Shown one piece after another: positions 11,147-22,600 of a DNA stretch of 64,000 nt. A model generated the notes under the pieces. That model was given only the letters and a program-made list of their open reading frames with translations, was not told the DNA's origin and searched no databases. The stretch lies in assembly GCA_018466975.1 (NCBI GenBank), contig CM031560.1, positions 992,001 through 1,056,000 on the forward strand, written 5' to 3'. Position numbers and translations under genes: made by a program. How positions within the stretch are numbered: the first letter of the stretch is position 1; each line of letters starts with the position of its first letter. This DNA comes from Sparassis latifolia. Its lineage: Eukaryota; Basidiomycota; Agaricomycetes; Polyporales; Sparassidaceae.

Positions 11147-11596
11147 TCACGAGCCGCTTCTCAGCCTCTGTTTGTCTCGCACAAATAGACCGCGTGCGCC
11201 ATCTGGCCGCTGTCCAGAATTTGGGCACCTTCTTCCTTGCCTTCGAATTTCCATCATCCCTGCGATATCGGCCAGTTCTTCCGTCGCCGTGTCTGCCTCC
11301 TCCTCCTCGCCCATGCCCTCCTTGCCATTGTCGTTGTCGACGCCATCGCCCTCTTCCGCTCCAGTGCCGTCGTCACCGCCCTTTTCCTCGCCCACTTCGA
11401 TGCCCTGAGGGCTTCCTCGTAACGCCCTCTTCTGCGCAGGTGCCCTCTTCCTCGCTGAGCCGTTCTCGTGCGCGCTGCCGCGCCTGTTTGAATTAGGGGC
11501 CGATAGTATACATTGTATTAGAACCTGTATCATAGCCATCCGAGCCACATCTCTGATGATTGAGCGCCATATCGGGTTTGTACCAAACATAAACAT
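11147..11596 (-). CDS. Glu-rich hypothetical ORF, left copy
   Basis: A 149-residue frame with a basic stretch (ARKRAPAQKRALRG) followed by an acidic tract (GMGEEEEADTATEELA). It is kept open in all three copies in this window (also 16468-16917 and 31445-31891), including across an in-frame 3-base indel. It could be a small nuclear-type protein or an exon, but both strands are open here and no domain is recognised. Confidence 0.35.
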   Translation of the reverse strand: MFMFGTNPIWRSIIRDVARMAMIQVLIQCILSAPNSNRRGSAHENGSARKRAPAQKRALRGSPQGIEVGEEKGGDDGTGAEEGDGVDNDNGKEGMGEEEEADTATEELADIAGMMEIRRQGRRCPNSGQRPDGARGLFVRDKQRLRSGS

Positions 11597-11748
11597 AAGA
11601 ACCGCGAAAATGCACCATTAATTGGCGCCTGAGCCGCTAGAACAACCCACAGGCCAATATTGGCTCTGCTTGAAAGCCCGGAACCGTACGTTGTTGCCCA
11701 TGGACGCATCGTCCACGGCTCACTCTGGCTATACAGATATTACAGATG

Positions 11749-12860
11749 CTACATAACGATCACTCGCAAATACCGGTCCTTCGTCAAGGTCTCGATGTCT
11801 CCGCTTTCTACAATACCTGGCGCGTATTCATGGAATGGTCGGAAATTACGAGGATCGACCACCTGAGCGTACCATGTGAGTGCTCTAGTCCCACCGCGAT
11901 GCACCCCACTTACACGACATTTGCCATGTACACCGAGCTGTGCTGCGACCTGAAGAAGATTCAGGCTTCCGTCTTGGGAGCAGTGGCATTCAATTTCCCG
12001 TATAGCTTTCCAGTCTTTAGCTTTCGCAAAGAGCTTGATATGAACGACTTTGGCCTGCTCATCGTTCAGCTTCCGTGCTGGGATCTTGATGCGCAGGACT
12101 ACGTTGGGCTTCTCCGCGATAGGTGAGTCAGTACGTTTTCTCGTCTCACCGCAATTCAAGAGGTCATACCTGATCTTCACAAGCCTTCTTGTTAGTTCTC
12201 GCATCTTTTTCCGTAAACTCTGCGGGAGCCAATCGTTTACTGATCGTGGAATAAATACACGAAGCGTCTCGGTCGCGAAGGCCTGAAGGGGCTGGAGGAG
12301 GCATGCCAGAGGGTTGCAGGTGAGCTCGTTTAGGGCTTTGCGATCACTCCCGATCTCCCGAGAGAGCACGTTTGCTGGCTGGCCGTGCCACCGTCCCACC
12401 GTCTGCGGGTGCATTTGACTATAACATTGGTCACCACATGGTTGAACGTTGCAATCATAGGCTTACATGCTTGTATGTCAGATGCACTCGTTTTGCTCGT
12501 CGCTCTGCGTTGCGCTCTTCGGGCGATTTACGCTTGCGTGCGATCTCCGACGTCGACTTCTCAAGAGGTGCTGAGGCCGCGGTATCCTCGTGTGCGTAAG
12601 GACCGAGCGTTGGAGCTGCAGGGGCATGTCGCTGACTACTGTAAGTGCCTTCTGCTATGTTCGCTGTGAGATTTACTCACATATTTCCAGAGTGCATCGA
12701 TGTAGTCCTGCTTTACTGCGTTTGACCGGCCAGTTGGTGTGACCGTTAAATTGTGCTTATTGCAGAGTTTCGTAAGTATGTCCACCGTGTACCTGCTGAA
12801 AGTTGATTTACTGTACTTTTTCTGTAGCAGTGTCTGTTCGGCTCGTTCGAGGTCGAACAT
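11749..12860 (-). CDS. SAP-like domain protein of the giant element
   Basis: Starts MFDLERAEQTLLQKKYSKS at 12860. The first exon holds a SAP-like helix pair (YTVDILTKLCNKHNLTVTP followed by KQDYIDALWKY), a fold often used for DNA binding. Further exons joined in frame give a basic region (ARKRKSPEERNAERRAKRV), then KPNVVLRIKIPARKLNDEQ and LLQVAAQLGVHGKCR. The last exon, VVDPRNFRPFHEYAPGIVES, ends at 11749 inside the left TIR. The intron before it contains the TIR boundary. It is divergent from the gene at 13025 with 164 bases between start codons. Splice sites were placed by eye; the role in transposition is unknown. Confidence 0.6.
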
Positions 12861-13024
12861 GGTCAGCGGTCTACGGTTGCCTGATTCTTTTGGATATGTC
12901 AGTCGCCTGCAATCCTTATGGAGTGTGCGACTTGAATTGGTAAGACTATTGTTCTATTGTCCACCGCGACTTAGCGCGAAGGCGCGACCTCTCCCGGCTT
13001 TGAGCTTCCCCATCCACGACCAGC
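12861..13024. promoter_or_regulatory. Shared divergent promoter region
   Basis: The 164 bases separate the start codons of the SAP-like gene (minus) and the RPGRGGY gene (plus), so both promoters must be here or overlap the genes. Confidence 0.4.
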
Positions 13025-13760
13025 ATGCCCCAACTGCCGATAAAGAAACATCGCATCCAGCGCCAGTACCAACCCTCATCGGGACGCGTGCGTTTCGATG
13101 CTGAATGCCTTCTCACTCCTCCTCCCTCATCGGCAAGGTCGAAATTCCACCTTATCAAGCCTCAATCAGATGTTCAGGCTGGCACACGCCAAAGCATTGC
13201 TAGCGACGCGCATTCCCCAGGAGCTGATGCAGCAGCATCAGAACCCGTCATCCCTAAGCCTGATGGCCAAGTAGGTCGCCCAGGCCGAGGAGGTTACACG
13301 CTTAGCGATGAGTTAGGGAGACACGGGTGGGATACCGCGAAGTATGACAAGTTTCTGGTATGAAGCATATCTTGCAATGTTTTCAAAGACTGTAGCTGAC
13401 TAGCAAGTACAGAAGGACATCGGTGACTTGGCAGTCAGGTATTTGGAATTGGACAAGACAATCTCGAAACAGAATCAGACGATGTTGGACGCAGTGTATG
13501 CCCAGGTACGTCGGGTAGTTGCATACGCGATCGGCACTGGCGGTTACAGAACTTCATCAGGCTACGAGCTCTATCCAGCTCGCGCACTACGAGAAGAGTT
13601 GGCCGGTCAGAGACGCTCTGAAGACCAAGTTAGGAAACACGACCTACATGACCAAGAAGGATAGGGGGAAGGAGCAGGAGGCTCGCGCATCTGTAAGTAT
13701 AGTTTGAACCTCAAATGACCGATGCTTATTTGTCTGCAGGTTGCACCGGCCGTGTTGTAA
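13025..13760 (+). CDS. Hypothetical 'RPGRGGY' family protein
   Basis: Exons 13025-13357, 13413-13505, 13561-13692 and 13740-13760 code about 192 residues in constant phase. The N-terminal 80 residues are low complexity, then comes VGRPGRGGYTLSDELG and a helical region with DIGDLAVRYLELDKTISKQNQ, followed by YEKSWPVRDALKTKL and a basic end. I recognise this as a recurrent uncharacterised family of mushroom genomes with the pattern RPGRGGY...W(D)...FPVRDALK; no function is known to me. It lies head-to-head with the SAP-like gene, which suggests co-expression. Confidence 0.65.
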
Positions 13761-14589
13761 AATATCCTGCATTGTTGTACTGCTCTCGATTTTAGTCATG
13801 AATGTAGACTCGATTGTTTGGATTCGAGCGGCGCCCTACATGCGCTCATGTAGCGTTATCCCATGTTGTTTCCAGATCTGCGCTGTACGAGTCGACCCCA
13901 TTTGCACCAATGGTCAGTAAAGTTATAAGTCGGCTGTCCCGGGCTGCTGCCTGAACGGGGGATACTAAGGCTCACAAGATCGTCAGCATGCCCAGTCGGC
14001 AGTAACGCAAAAGTAACGCATATGTCACAGACAGTAACGCGTGCCGTTTTGTTACTCCGCTCGGCAGCCTAATGCGCGAAGGTCGTGACCGTGTCGTTGT
14101 GAACGCCACCACTTGAAACCCCGCTGCCGACGCTCGCGGCAGACTTCGGCCAGTGACTAGCCAGCGTGAGTCTGCGTTACATTGGAGGTCAAGAAGGGAC
14201 TCCTCCAATACCGATCCGTTTGAGCTCGTTCAACCTCAAGAATGTTGTAGTACTATAAAATCATACATATAAGAGATAACTAAGTGGTAGAGGCAGGGGA
14301 AAGGGCTAATTGAGTGAGGTGCCGACTTGGGGGGCATGCCGACGATCTTGTGAGCCATAGTATTGATTGCAGCACACATTCACCTCCACCTTCACCGAGC
14401 TTCAGTCTTTCCACGACGGGAGCAGACGATACATTGAATTTATAAGTAGACAACAAACGCGACTGACAAGCTCCATACGGTCCCTCAGCAAAACGCCCCA
14501 CGCACAGCCGACTGCCTCCCAACAGCCTTATGGCACCTACATGCACATCTGATCAGTCAAGTAATGTACCGACTCGTCAAAGACTTATG
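13761..14589. other. Spacer in the element interior
   Basis: No gene I can support. AGTAACGC occurs three times at about 13997-14045. The segment from about 14400 onward resembles 29400-29530. Confidence 0.3.
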
Positions 14590-14863
14590 TTAGATGCCAG
14601 TAACATTGCAGGAGCGCGGCGCGGAGGAGAGCGATGTACCTTCCTTGCCGCTGACAGGGAAGACCTCGCGAACGAGCATCATGGACCGGTCTACATCCTC
14701 GACGAGCTGCTTGGTCCGATATACGCTGGCCCTAAGGGTCCGAACCTCCTCCTGTAAGTCACTAATGGAGGACACCGAGGCCATGTAAGTGCTCTCTGTA
14801 AACAATGTTAATATCGATTCAAGTCAAAATGTATAATCATCACTTACGACCACGACTAGCCAT
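14590..14863 (-). CDS. Small coiled-coil protein 1, internal copy
   Basis: Two exons: MASRG at 14863 joined across a GT...AG intron to STYMASVSSISDLQEEVRTL. The remainder is a predicted coiled coil ending in a Ser-rich tail (about 77 residues). The exon 1/intron sequence is nearly identical to the paralogue at 29845, while the coding part has diverged. No enzyme motif; it may be an oligomerisation or accessory protein. Confidence 0.5.
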
Positions 14864-15572
14864 GAGGATCAGTTTGGACAGCAGTGGGGGAATGGTGGTG
14901 GTGGTGGTGGTATGCTCCGAACGTGAGATGGGGAAAGACTCGGAGACACCGCAATATATATAGGCATAGTCATGAGACCCTATTATATAATTATAGGTGG
15001 AATACTATTAGTGACTGACATGCCCCAGAAGGGTGATACTTCGTTCTATGCAGTTTGAGCATTCCATATGCTACAGAAAAAATATCTGAAGCCGAAGACA
15101 GTCAGGCAACATGGCACAATATATTTCCTCCGATCATCGGCATGTCGCGACACTTTTAATACAAAATTTTATACAAAATCCCACTATCCCGATTCCTACT
15201 TAGCTGTGAAGCTTTGAAGGGTTCTAGCGATGACAGAAGCAGTGTGAAAATCTAACCCTTTTTTTCAATGGCCGGGAAAGAACTTGTTTTATAAATCTTT
15301 ACCTTAAATTCACAATGAATTGTGTGCTGGGTATGGGATAGTGGAAGAGGGTCCATATGCTTTCGAGTCTCACGCGCGAGCTTCGCAGGCTTCACCGGCG
15401 CCCACATGATGAAAGAACTTGATAACGAATACATACATTCTCCGATGACAATGCAGCGCAAGATAACAATGAATACATTCTCGGATGACAAACTATACAT
15501 GACCCAACACACGAACAGCTAACCCCTAAAGGTTGCTCAGCGAACTAGTGGAGGAAGTGAATAAAGACTACA

Positions 15573-15954
15573 TCAGTACAAGGTTGAACGCGTGTACGCA
15601 CTGTCGGCAATGACCTCTGCACAGAGAGAGTCCACGGCATCGGCTGTGGCATCTACTATTTGGCTGAGCTCCTCCGTGTCTTGTTCTGACTCGTCTAAAC
15701 ATTTCCGCATCGCACGAATATCTGCAACTAACTGCATTGCATTCGCTTGCGTACGCGCGTGCTCACGCTTCAGGTCCTCGATCTCCTTCAGTAAGGACGT
15801 GCGGGTGTCCGACGAAGGCGGATGGGATGTGCTCGCCACGTCCGTCTCGGTACTAGATTTTGGACATTGGACCGGGGACACGGAGACCTGTAGGCGAGTA
15901 ACGTCAGCAACTGAAATGTGGACAGCGAACTTCCGCATCCACCTTGTCTGACAT
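15573..15954 (-). CDS. Small coiled-coil protein 2, internal copy
   Basis: MSDKVDAE (15954) is joined across a 46-base intron to VSVSPVQCPKSSTETDVAS, then SLLKEIEDLKREHARTQAN and a long coiled coil ending at 15573, about 120 residues in all. The first 50 residues match the paralogue at 30931 almost exactly, but the coiled-coil part is completely different, so exon or segment exchange has occurred. Function unknown. Confidence 0.5.
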
Positions 15955-16093
15955 ATTTGCGGCCGACTTTTCGAAATTCTGAGGGAGTAGCGTGGACAGC
16001 GAAATCCGGGACGGATGGTGATGGGTTCGCATTATCAGCCTGGCAGCAGCAGGCAGGATATATAAAGGCAACATACCTGGGATTAGAAGCGTC

Positions 16094-16315
16094 GTGCCGG
16101 ATGGTTCCACGAATACCTGTCGCGGAAGTCAACGAGAAGCACGGCGTCAGCACGGAATTCATGTAAGCGATGTGCATAAAGCACTCACATGGTACGCTCA
16201 GGTGGTCGATCCTCGTAATTTCCGACCATTCCATGAATACGCGCCAGGTATTGTAGAAAGCGGAGACATCGAGACCTTGACGAAGGACCGGTATTTGCGA
16301 GTGATCGTTATGTAG
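16094..16315 (+). pseudogene. VVDPRNF last-exon fragment, internal copy
   Basis: Copy of the last exon of the SAP-like gene (VVDPRNFRPFHEYAPGIVES...RYLRVIVM) without the SAP-like upstream exons. A GT donor just after GIH at about 16163 could join a different, unrecognised upstream exon in phase. More likely a duplicated 3' fragment, but a chimeric gene cannot be excluded. Confidence 0.4.
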
Positions 16316-16467
16316 CATCTGTAATATCTGTATAGCCAGAGTGAGCCGTGGACGATGTGTCCATGGGCAACAACGTACGGTTCCGGGCTTTCAAGCAGAG
16401 CCAATATTGGCCTGTGGGTTGTTCTAGCGGCTCAGGCGCCAATTAATGGTGCATTTTCGCGGTTCTT

Positions 16468-16917
16468 ATGTTTATGTTTGGTACAAACCCGATATGGCGC
16501 TCAATCATCAGAGATGTGGCTCGGATGGCTATGATACAGGTTCTAATACAATGTATACTATCGGCCCCTAATTCAAACAGGCGCGGCAGCGCGCACGAGA
16601 ACGGCTCAGCGAGGAAGAGGGCACCTGTGCAGAAGAGGGCGTTACGAGGAAGCCCTCAGGGCATCGAAGTGGGCGAGGAAAAGGGCGGCGACGACGGCAC
16701 TGGAGCGGAAGAGGGCGATGGCGTCGACAACGACAATGGCAAGGAGGGCATGGGCGAGGAGGAGGAGGCAGACACGGCGACGGAAGAACTGGCCGATATC
16801 GCAAGGATGATGGAAATTCGAAGGCAAGGAAGAAGGCGCCCAAATTCTGGACAGCGGCCAGATGGCGCACGCGGTCTATTTGTGCGAGACAAACAGAGGC
16901 TGAGAAGCGGCTCGTGA
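16468..16917 (+). CDS. Glu-rich hypothetical ORF, internal copy
   Basis: A 149-residue frame nearly identical to that at 11147-11596, differing by a few replacements (APVQ for APAQ; ARMM for AGMM). No domain recognised; it may be non-coding repeat sequence that happens to stay open. Confidence 0.3.
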   Translation: MFMFGTNPIWRSIIRDVARMAMIQVLIQCILSAPNSNRRGSAHENGSARKRAPVQKRALRGSPQGIEVGEEKGGDDGTGAEEGDGVDNDNGKEGMGEEEEADTATEELADIARMMEIRRQGRRRPNSGQRPDGARGLFVRDKQRLRSGS

Positions 16918-17771
16918 CAAGCGGCTCGTGACAAGTGGCCCGTGATGTGTGGCTGCCTTATTTGCGTGGGACAAAGCGACGGGATGCGTCAAAACTCCGC
17001 TGGAGGTGGAATGGGCGTTTCTTTCCTCTTGTTCTCGTTCCACCACCATCTCTCGGCCGTAGCGCTTGTCATTCGCTATGTGGCCTGGAGCCTTTAGTAA
17101 CGTTGTAGTGTAGTTCGCTCTCTTTTGTAGTTTCGTTGTTATTTATTCTTGTGGGGTCCTCGTTATCTTTAGCTATAGTATAGGTAGCCAAGCTGCCGGA
17201 TGGTTTGTTTCATCGCCCTTTTGCGCCGGTTGCATACCAGAGTGGGATACAATCGAATTGCAGCCGATTTGGTTATTGATTACCTTACGCGTAAAAATTT
17301 CTGAAGACCCTTGACATTAACGCACCCGTGCGGTTACAGCCAGATCGCACCAGGTCGATTGTACACGCTGAGGTTGATAGGCTGACAGGCTGACAATAAT
17401 GTATGTGCACGATATGGACGAAGGGCGGTGTAGCTATACTGATATGTTTCTCAATGTATAGGAGAATGCGGCACTTGTGCATGCTCACGCACAACTGCAG
17501 GAGCAGCCGCTACGTCGGAAATCTTTGCGGATTTGATCATGAAGCAATTGAAAAAACTGCAACGCGGCCGCCATTTGTCTGAAATTGGTATAGACGTGTT
17601 CAGGTGATGTGATGCCTGTGCCTATTCATTCCAACGGCTTATTGTCTGAGTCGGTTTTATATCTAGGATGACGTGGAGTGCTTGCTGGTAACTATGCCGA
17701 TCTGGAGCGTGCTCTCCTCCAGTCGATCAGTGGTGTATATGGAGCAACTATCGCAGACCCGAGGAGGAGAG

Positions 17772-19409
17772 ATGGCTTTGGAAAGAACACTGTCTGGTCA
17801 TTCGAAACCAGTCAATTCTATGCTTGTCGCCCAGGATGGTAGTCTACTTCTCAGTGCCGGTACGTTGTGTGTTAGTGCATTTCTGGTATTCACTTATGTT
17901 GCTTCATTTGCAGGCGACGATGCTGTGCTGAAGATATGGAGTTTACGATCGGGAGAACAGCGGCAAGAAATTTTTTGCACGTTCCACCGGCCTATTGGGG
18001 CGATCGCGTGGGTTGATCTGGGGGGCGGATTGGATCGAGCCTTCATGTTCGGTTGTGGTGATGGGTCAATACATTTGTATGTGCGAGATGATGCGACTGT
18101 AAGCTATTCATGAAGTGTCTTTTCATCTGTTTCATCCGTTAGCAGGATGTCTTTCTTTTTCGTTCACTTGTGTGCACTCACGAGGGATACGTGGAGGATA
18201 TTCGATTTGATCCCAGCCATGGTCGACTAGTCACTATTGGACAAGGAGCAGTTCAAGTGTGGAGGTTTGAATCGGAAGGTATGTGGTACGATGTCATTCC
18301 AATGTCGTGCATTTTGACGGTGTGCGCAGGTTCGATATCTGCTGTATGGGCAACGAAGCCTCGTAAGGATTACATGGCTCGAGCAGTGCGCTTCTGTGAT
18401 GAAGGCGCAAGCGTTGTAGTTTTTTATGTGGAATCACATGAGATGTAAGTCACACTATTGCTTTTCGGGGAACGTATAATGATTGCAGTTAGTTGCTGCT
18501 ACTGCATAGAGCCGTTCGGATTAAAGTGGTCGAAGATCTTGCCCACTCGAATGTGAGTCTTAGTCCTCTGTTGGAGCATGGATTTAATACTTCATCAACG
18601 GCGGATATGCCGATTTATCCGTCGACGGAAGAAGTCTCTGGGTGACTAACCTATGTGATGGGCTCGACCAGTATCGATTTCCGTCTATGGAGCGTGTTCG
18701 CAGTTATCCCTACCGGATCGTGAACAATTATCCTGTGCATGTCGTGATACATGAATCGTCAGTTGTGGTAGGCGGCGATGACGGTGTCGTACGGATTTTC
18801 GACACAACGAACTATCACAACGTTGAGACGCTGCACCATGGTGCAGGTATGGCTTATTTTATTTTCATTGACATGTGACGTTAATCTGACGTTAGCAGGG
18901 CAATTGGTACAGGTAGTAACAGTGAGTGGCGTTGGGGAGGCATGAGGCTGCACTCATACTTGCAAAGGCTTATAGCACGGAGAGTGAATTCAAGGTAGCG
19001 ACAGCTTCTTCCGGTGAGGGTTCATGCTGTATCAAGATATGGCAGCGGAAGCAGGTGAGCTGTGCTGATTATCTCTAGCGGGCTCCACCAACAACATCGT
19101 TATTCACAGAAGGTCGCTCATCGTCGAGATGAGGCGCGAAGGCGTCAGACTGATGTCGGACTCGCATGGTGGCACCTCGTAATCACGGTCATCCTCACGA
19201 TTGTGGTTGTCAATGCAGCTAATTCTGTGAACTGGGAAGCTGTCATGGGTAGCATGTTTGACCAAGTCAGGTCGAAGTCGCAACTGGGAGCGTCTGTAGT
19301 GCCGACGAGCGCATTCAGCGGGGGGGCAACATCGGTAGTAAATTGCGATTGGTTAGATGCAGTGTGTGAAGACGAGGATGATGACGGAGACGGTGATGAT
19401 GACATGTAA
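17772..19409 (+). CDS. WD40-repeat protein with C-terminal membrane anchor
   Basis: From ATG 17772 the protein begins MALERTLSGHSKPVNSMLVAQ. Exons joined across short introns give a row of WD40-like blades: GDDAVLKIWSLRSGEQ, GCGDGSIHLYVRDDAT, GRLVTIGQGAVQVWRFES, VDGRSLWVTNLCDGLDQY and VVGGDDGVVRIFDTTNY. Near the end is a single hydrophobic segment (WWHLVITVILTIVVVNA) followed by an acidic tail (EDEDDDGDGDDDM). An in-frame ATG also lies 33 bases upstream. WD40 blades usually make protein-binding propellers; the anchor is unusual. It sits inside the giant element, convergent with the transposase gene. Confidence 0.7.
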
Positions 19410-19602
19410 TATTTGTAGCAGTGTCAAGTAGAATCACTCAAAGTGGATAGCGTGGAATGTATAGCATAATCATGAAAGTGCTATTCATAGGATGTTCACT
19501 GATGCGAAAGCATACCGCTTCCCGTCCCAAGTGGTTCAAAATCGGGCGATCCTGTCCGCACTGCATCGCCTCAATACTCCTGTGACCAGTGCATATGGTA
19601 CG

Positions 19603-22600
19603 TCAGCCTTCAGTTACACGCTGTAGATGCTGAGTTACCTTCTGCAGGGACTTGAACACATAGGTTTCCGTTGACCATTCCATCCAGATCGCGTGGTCAA
19701 CACGTTCTGATGCTGAGATGATGCTGACTTTCTCAGTACACGTTTTACTCCAGATACTTGCTCCAAAGTCTGGATATGCACGGAAAGGATCGAGCGCGGA
19801 ATCTGGCAAAGGTAAGTACTGGTGGATGGCCAGAAATGCGTGCTGAGAATCTTTCTTGTTACCATCATCTTCATTGTGACCGACGACCGAAAATATCTGC
19901 CGGATGACACCTGGTACTGGCGGCGCCGTGGGAGACGTTTGGAAGAACACGAGACTGTTCTTCTCGTTAGAGTGGACAGTCGAATATCGCGTGCTGCGGA
20001 TTGTGAGATGGCCATGAAGCAAGCAATGTCAGGTGAGTCGCCAGCCTGGGACCAGAATGTTCAGTTCTGCTGATCGGGCCACGAGGACATCGTAAAATTC
20101 GCGTTCCAATCGGCGGACACTAGTCCAGTCAACAGTTGCACCGGTGTCTGGCGAAGGGCCGTCAAGAATTTGTTCGCCCAAGGTACGGATGTCCGTCATC
20201 AATGTGCCTCGCTGATCGCCTCCGAAGCATGACTGGATGATGGGTGCGCAGTCCTTCAGAACTTTCGGGCAGTCATCCCGCTTCAGAAATGCCTTGACAT
20301 TGGCCGCGGCGCAGAAAGATTCAAGCATAGTCTTCTCGAATTGCCCTGCCAAACAAGTGAGTGGATATCTTATACAATTAAGAGGACAAATGCTCACCCT
20401 GCTTGTAGTTTGTATTCACTTGCTGCAACACTCCGATGAGGTGCTCGAAGGGGAACATCCACCAGCCATGGACTGGACCGAAGCGCATGAGGAAGTCACC
20501 GAGGTGAAGTGCATTGTGGTGATTGGGCACCAGGGTGAGCCCGGGCTTGAGCTCCAGGATGTCGGAGAGGTAAGCGTGCATATGGATTGTATATCTGGTG
20601 CGATGATTTTCTGTAGTCCGATATGAAGTGGCTTGATGAACTGCACAGGCCAGCCGCATCGTGCAGTGAGCGAGATCATGACGGTGCTTAGACTCGTCTG
20701 ATAAGTTGTCCAGTCGTTCGCGGTGCCAATGCTTCATGAGCGAGACAGGTAATTCGAATTCTATTGCAGCTTTCCAGTGATCGGCTTTGAGCTTGCCTTG
20801 GCCTTTCGTACCCATGTTCGCAGGTGGTCCAACGGAATAAACGGGGCGGGATGTCTCGGCAATGTCAGCCTGTACGTGTTTGAGATCTCATTTGCGAAAA
20901 GCCCGTATTGACAAGCTGTCAACTTCATCCTGTCTGTCTGCAAGCTTCGCTGTGGCTGCATGTTCAGCTGCACATTCTGCTGTGTACGCTTCTCCGATCA
21001 GAGTCTGAGGTGCAAGCTCTGCAGTATCGGGGGTGCTTGTCAGTGGGGCGCGGTCTGTAGCAGAAGCGGAAGGGCGAATCCAAACAGCAATGGTCGCATG
21101 CGTCTGTGTGTAACCCGTTCGCCGAGTCTGATGTGAGATTAGTGTTACCATTCGAGCTCAATGTGAGTGCATACCAACACATCGGCGAGCGCCGATTTTT
21201 TCATCTCGTGAACAGGGCGAGGTAACCAGAAGCTGAGCTCCCCGCACATGTGTCCCAGGGTGACTTTATTGAAGCGCAACAACAAGCGAGGCTCGGGGTC
21301 CTTCAGCAGGAGGCGTCGAAGGCTGATCAAGTCGTTCTCCTTGATTTTGCGCGAGTTTCCAGCATCCTCACAGTCCCCTATAGGTACGTCCATTCCAATC
21401 ACTTTTCTGCTGTGGAACTGGGTTACTCCGAGAAAGATGTTATGCATCCCGTCGATGACTATGCGCCGAATGGGATCCCAATATGGTAGGCGATTAAGTT
21501 CGGATCATCGAATGCCAAACTCCTTAAAAATGCGTTTTCGCTCTTCCTGCGTGTCAGCGTCGCGCCAGCGGACAGCGGCTTCCAAGATCTCTTCAGCCGT
21601 TTTCATCTTCCAAGTCGTCATGTCAATGTTATTGATACTCTGCTTCTTCAAATGGCACTGCGAGCAAAAGCACCCTGCGCTATGGCTGGCTAATCCGCCA
21701 ACCTTACGAGATCCTGGCAAGTCAGTGATGACGAGGGCGAGCGCTGAGCGTACACGGCGACCGCGAGGATAGTCGTAAGTTCTGTTGTACCAAATGCCGC
21801 GCTCCCAGGAGACTAACAGTTGGTCGACCAGCGGGCAGAGGAAGTGATTAGTGCGCTCGAGCTTGGGCTCCTTGGGTCCGGGAATAATGCCCGCGAGATA
21901 TAGATTATCGGTTTTGTATCGCATGCTCGGCGGAAGGTATAAACACGACATAGCCATCGACCCCGTCGAAATCGACAACCCTGCCATTTTGTTGAGATAT
22001 GGGTTGAACCAGTCCACCGAAAGGGCCCAAAGTAAGCGTAACTCGCCCTCAGCTGCATCGGCGAAGGGTTTTCCGTCCAGTCCCTGCATGTCGGCGACGG
22101 CGGATCCATCGGTGATGTCGCGTAGATTGTAGCGATCTCGTATTGCCTTCCCCTGTCGGAGGATCTCCTCCATCCCCGGTCAGCTGATAAGCCCACCCAC
22201 AAATGCATGGAAGTCTTGAATGACGAAAGGGCATATAGGAGAGCGAACGCTTTCGCCATCCAGAACGCGAGTAGTCGTCAATCGTGAGTTGCAAGGTTTG
22301 CTGCGTGGGCCGCTGCGATGCTGACAACGACTCGGATAAACAGGTATATCGTCTTGATATGAAGGCGCATATGTGCAGCAGCATGACGGACAAGTTGCGT
22401 AAACTATGACAACAGCCTCCAAATCGAAGGCTTTCCGCACGCCACGAATGTCGCGGGGGAAATGATCTAAAATCTGCTCCTCACGGTAGGATAATGACCG
22501 TGTGCCTTGGCGCAGCGCAGTGTCCAGCAAAACCTTCAACATCTGCAATGCGAAGTTACAAGTCGTTCGCGGCACCTGACCGAGCAGCTTCAGGATCAGT

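Larger units (their letters stand above)
7284..11887 (+). repeat. Left terminal inverted repeat of the giant element (4.6 kb)
   Basis: Matches 31154-35753 in inverted orientation at very high identity with scattered substitutions and small indels. It carries an Spt5-like gene (minus strand), a Glu-rich reading frame, and the last exon of the SAP-like gene. The inner end, TAGAGCACTCACATGG on the complementary strand, falls inside an intron. The copies differ, so the inverted repeat is not a simple assembly duplicate. Confidence 0.9.
14280..17523 (+). repeat. Internal direct copy of the right-arm module
   Basis: Shares gene order and sequence with about 29200-32496 in the same orientation: coiled-coil gene 1, coiled-coil gene 2, the VVDPRNF exon and the Glu-rich frame. 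Identity is highest from about 15760 to 17523 and patchy before 15600. The copy stops abruptly at about 17523, 170 bases short of the Spt5-like gene, and the WD40 gene region begins there. Confidence 0.7.

Noticed and set aside
14895..14912. GGTGGTGGTGG microsatellite (also near 29878)
   Set aside because: Simple repeat in duplicated DNA; no further meaning visible.
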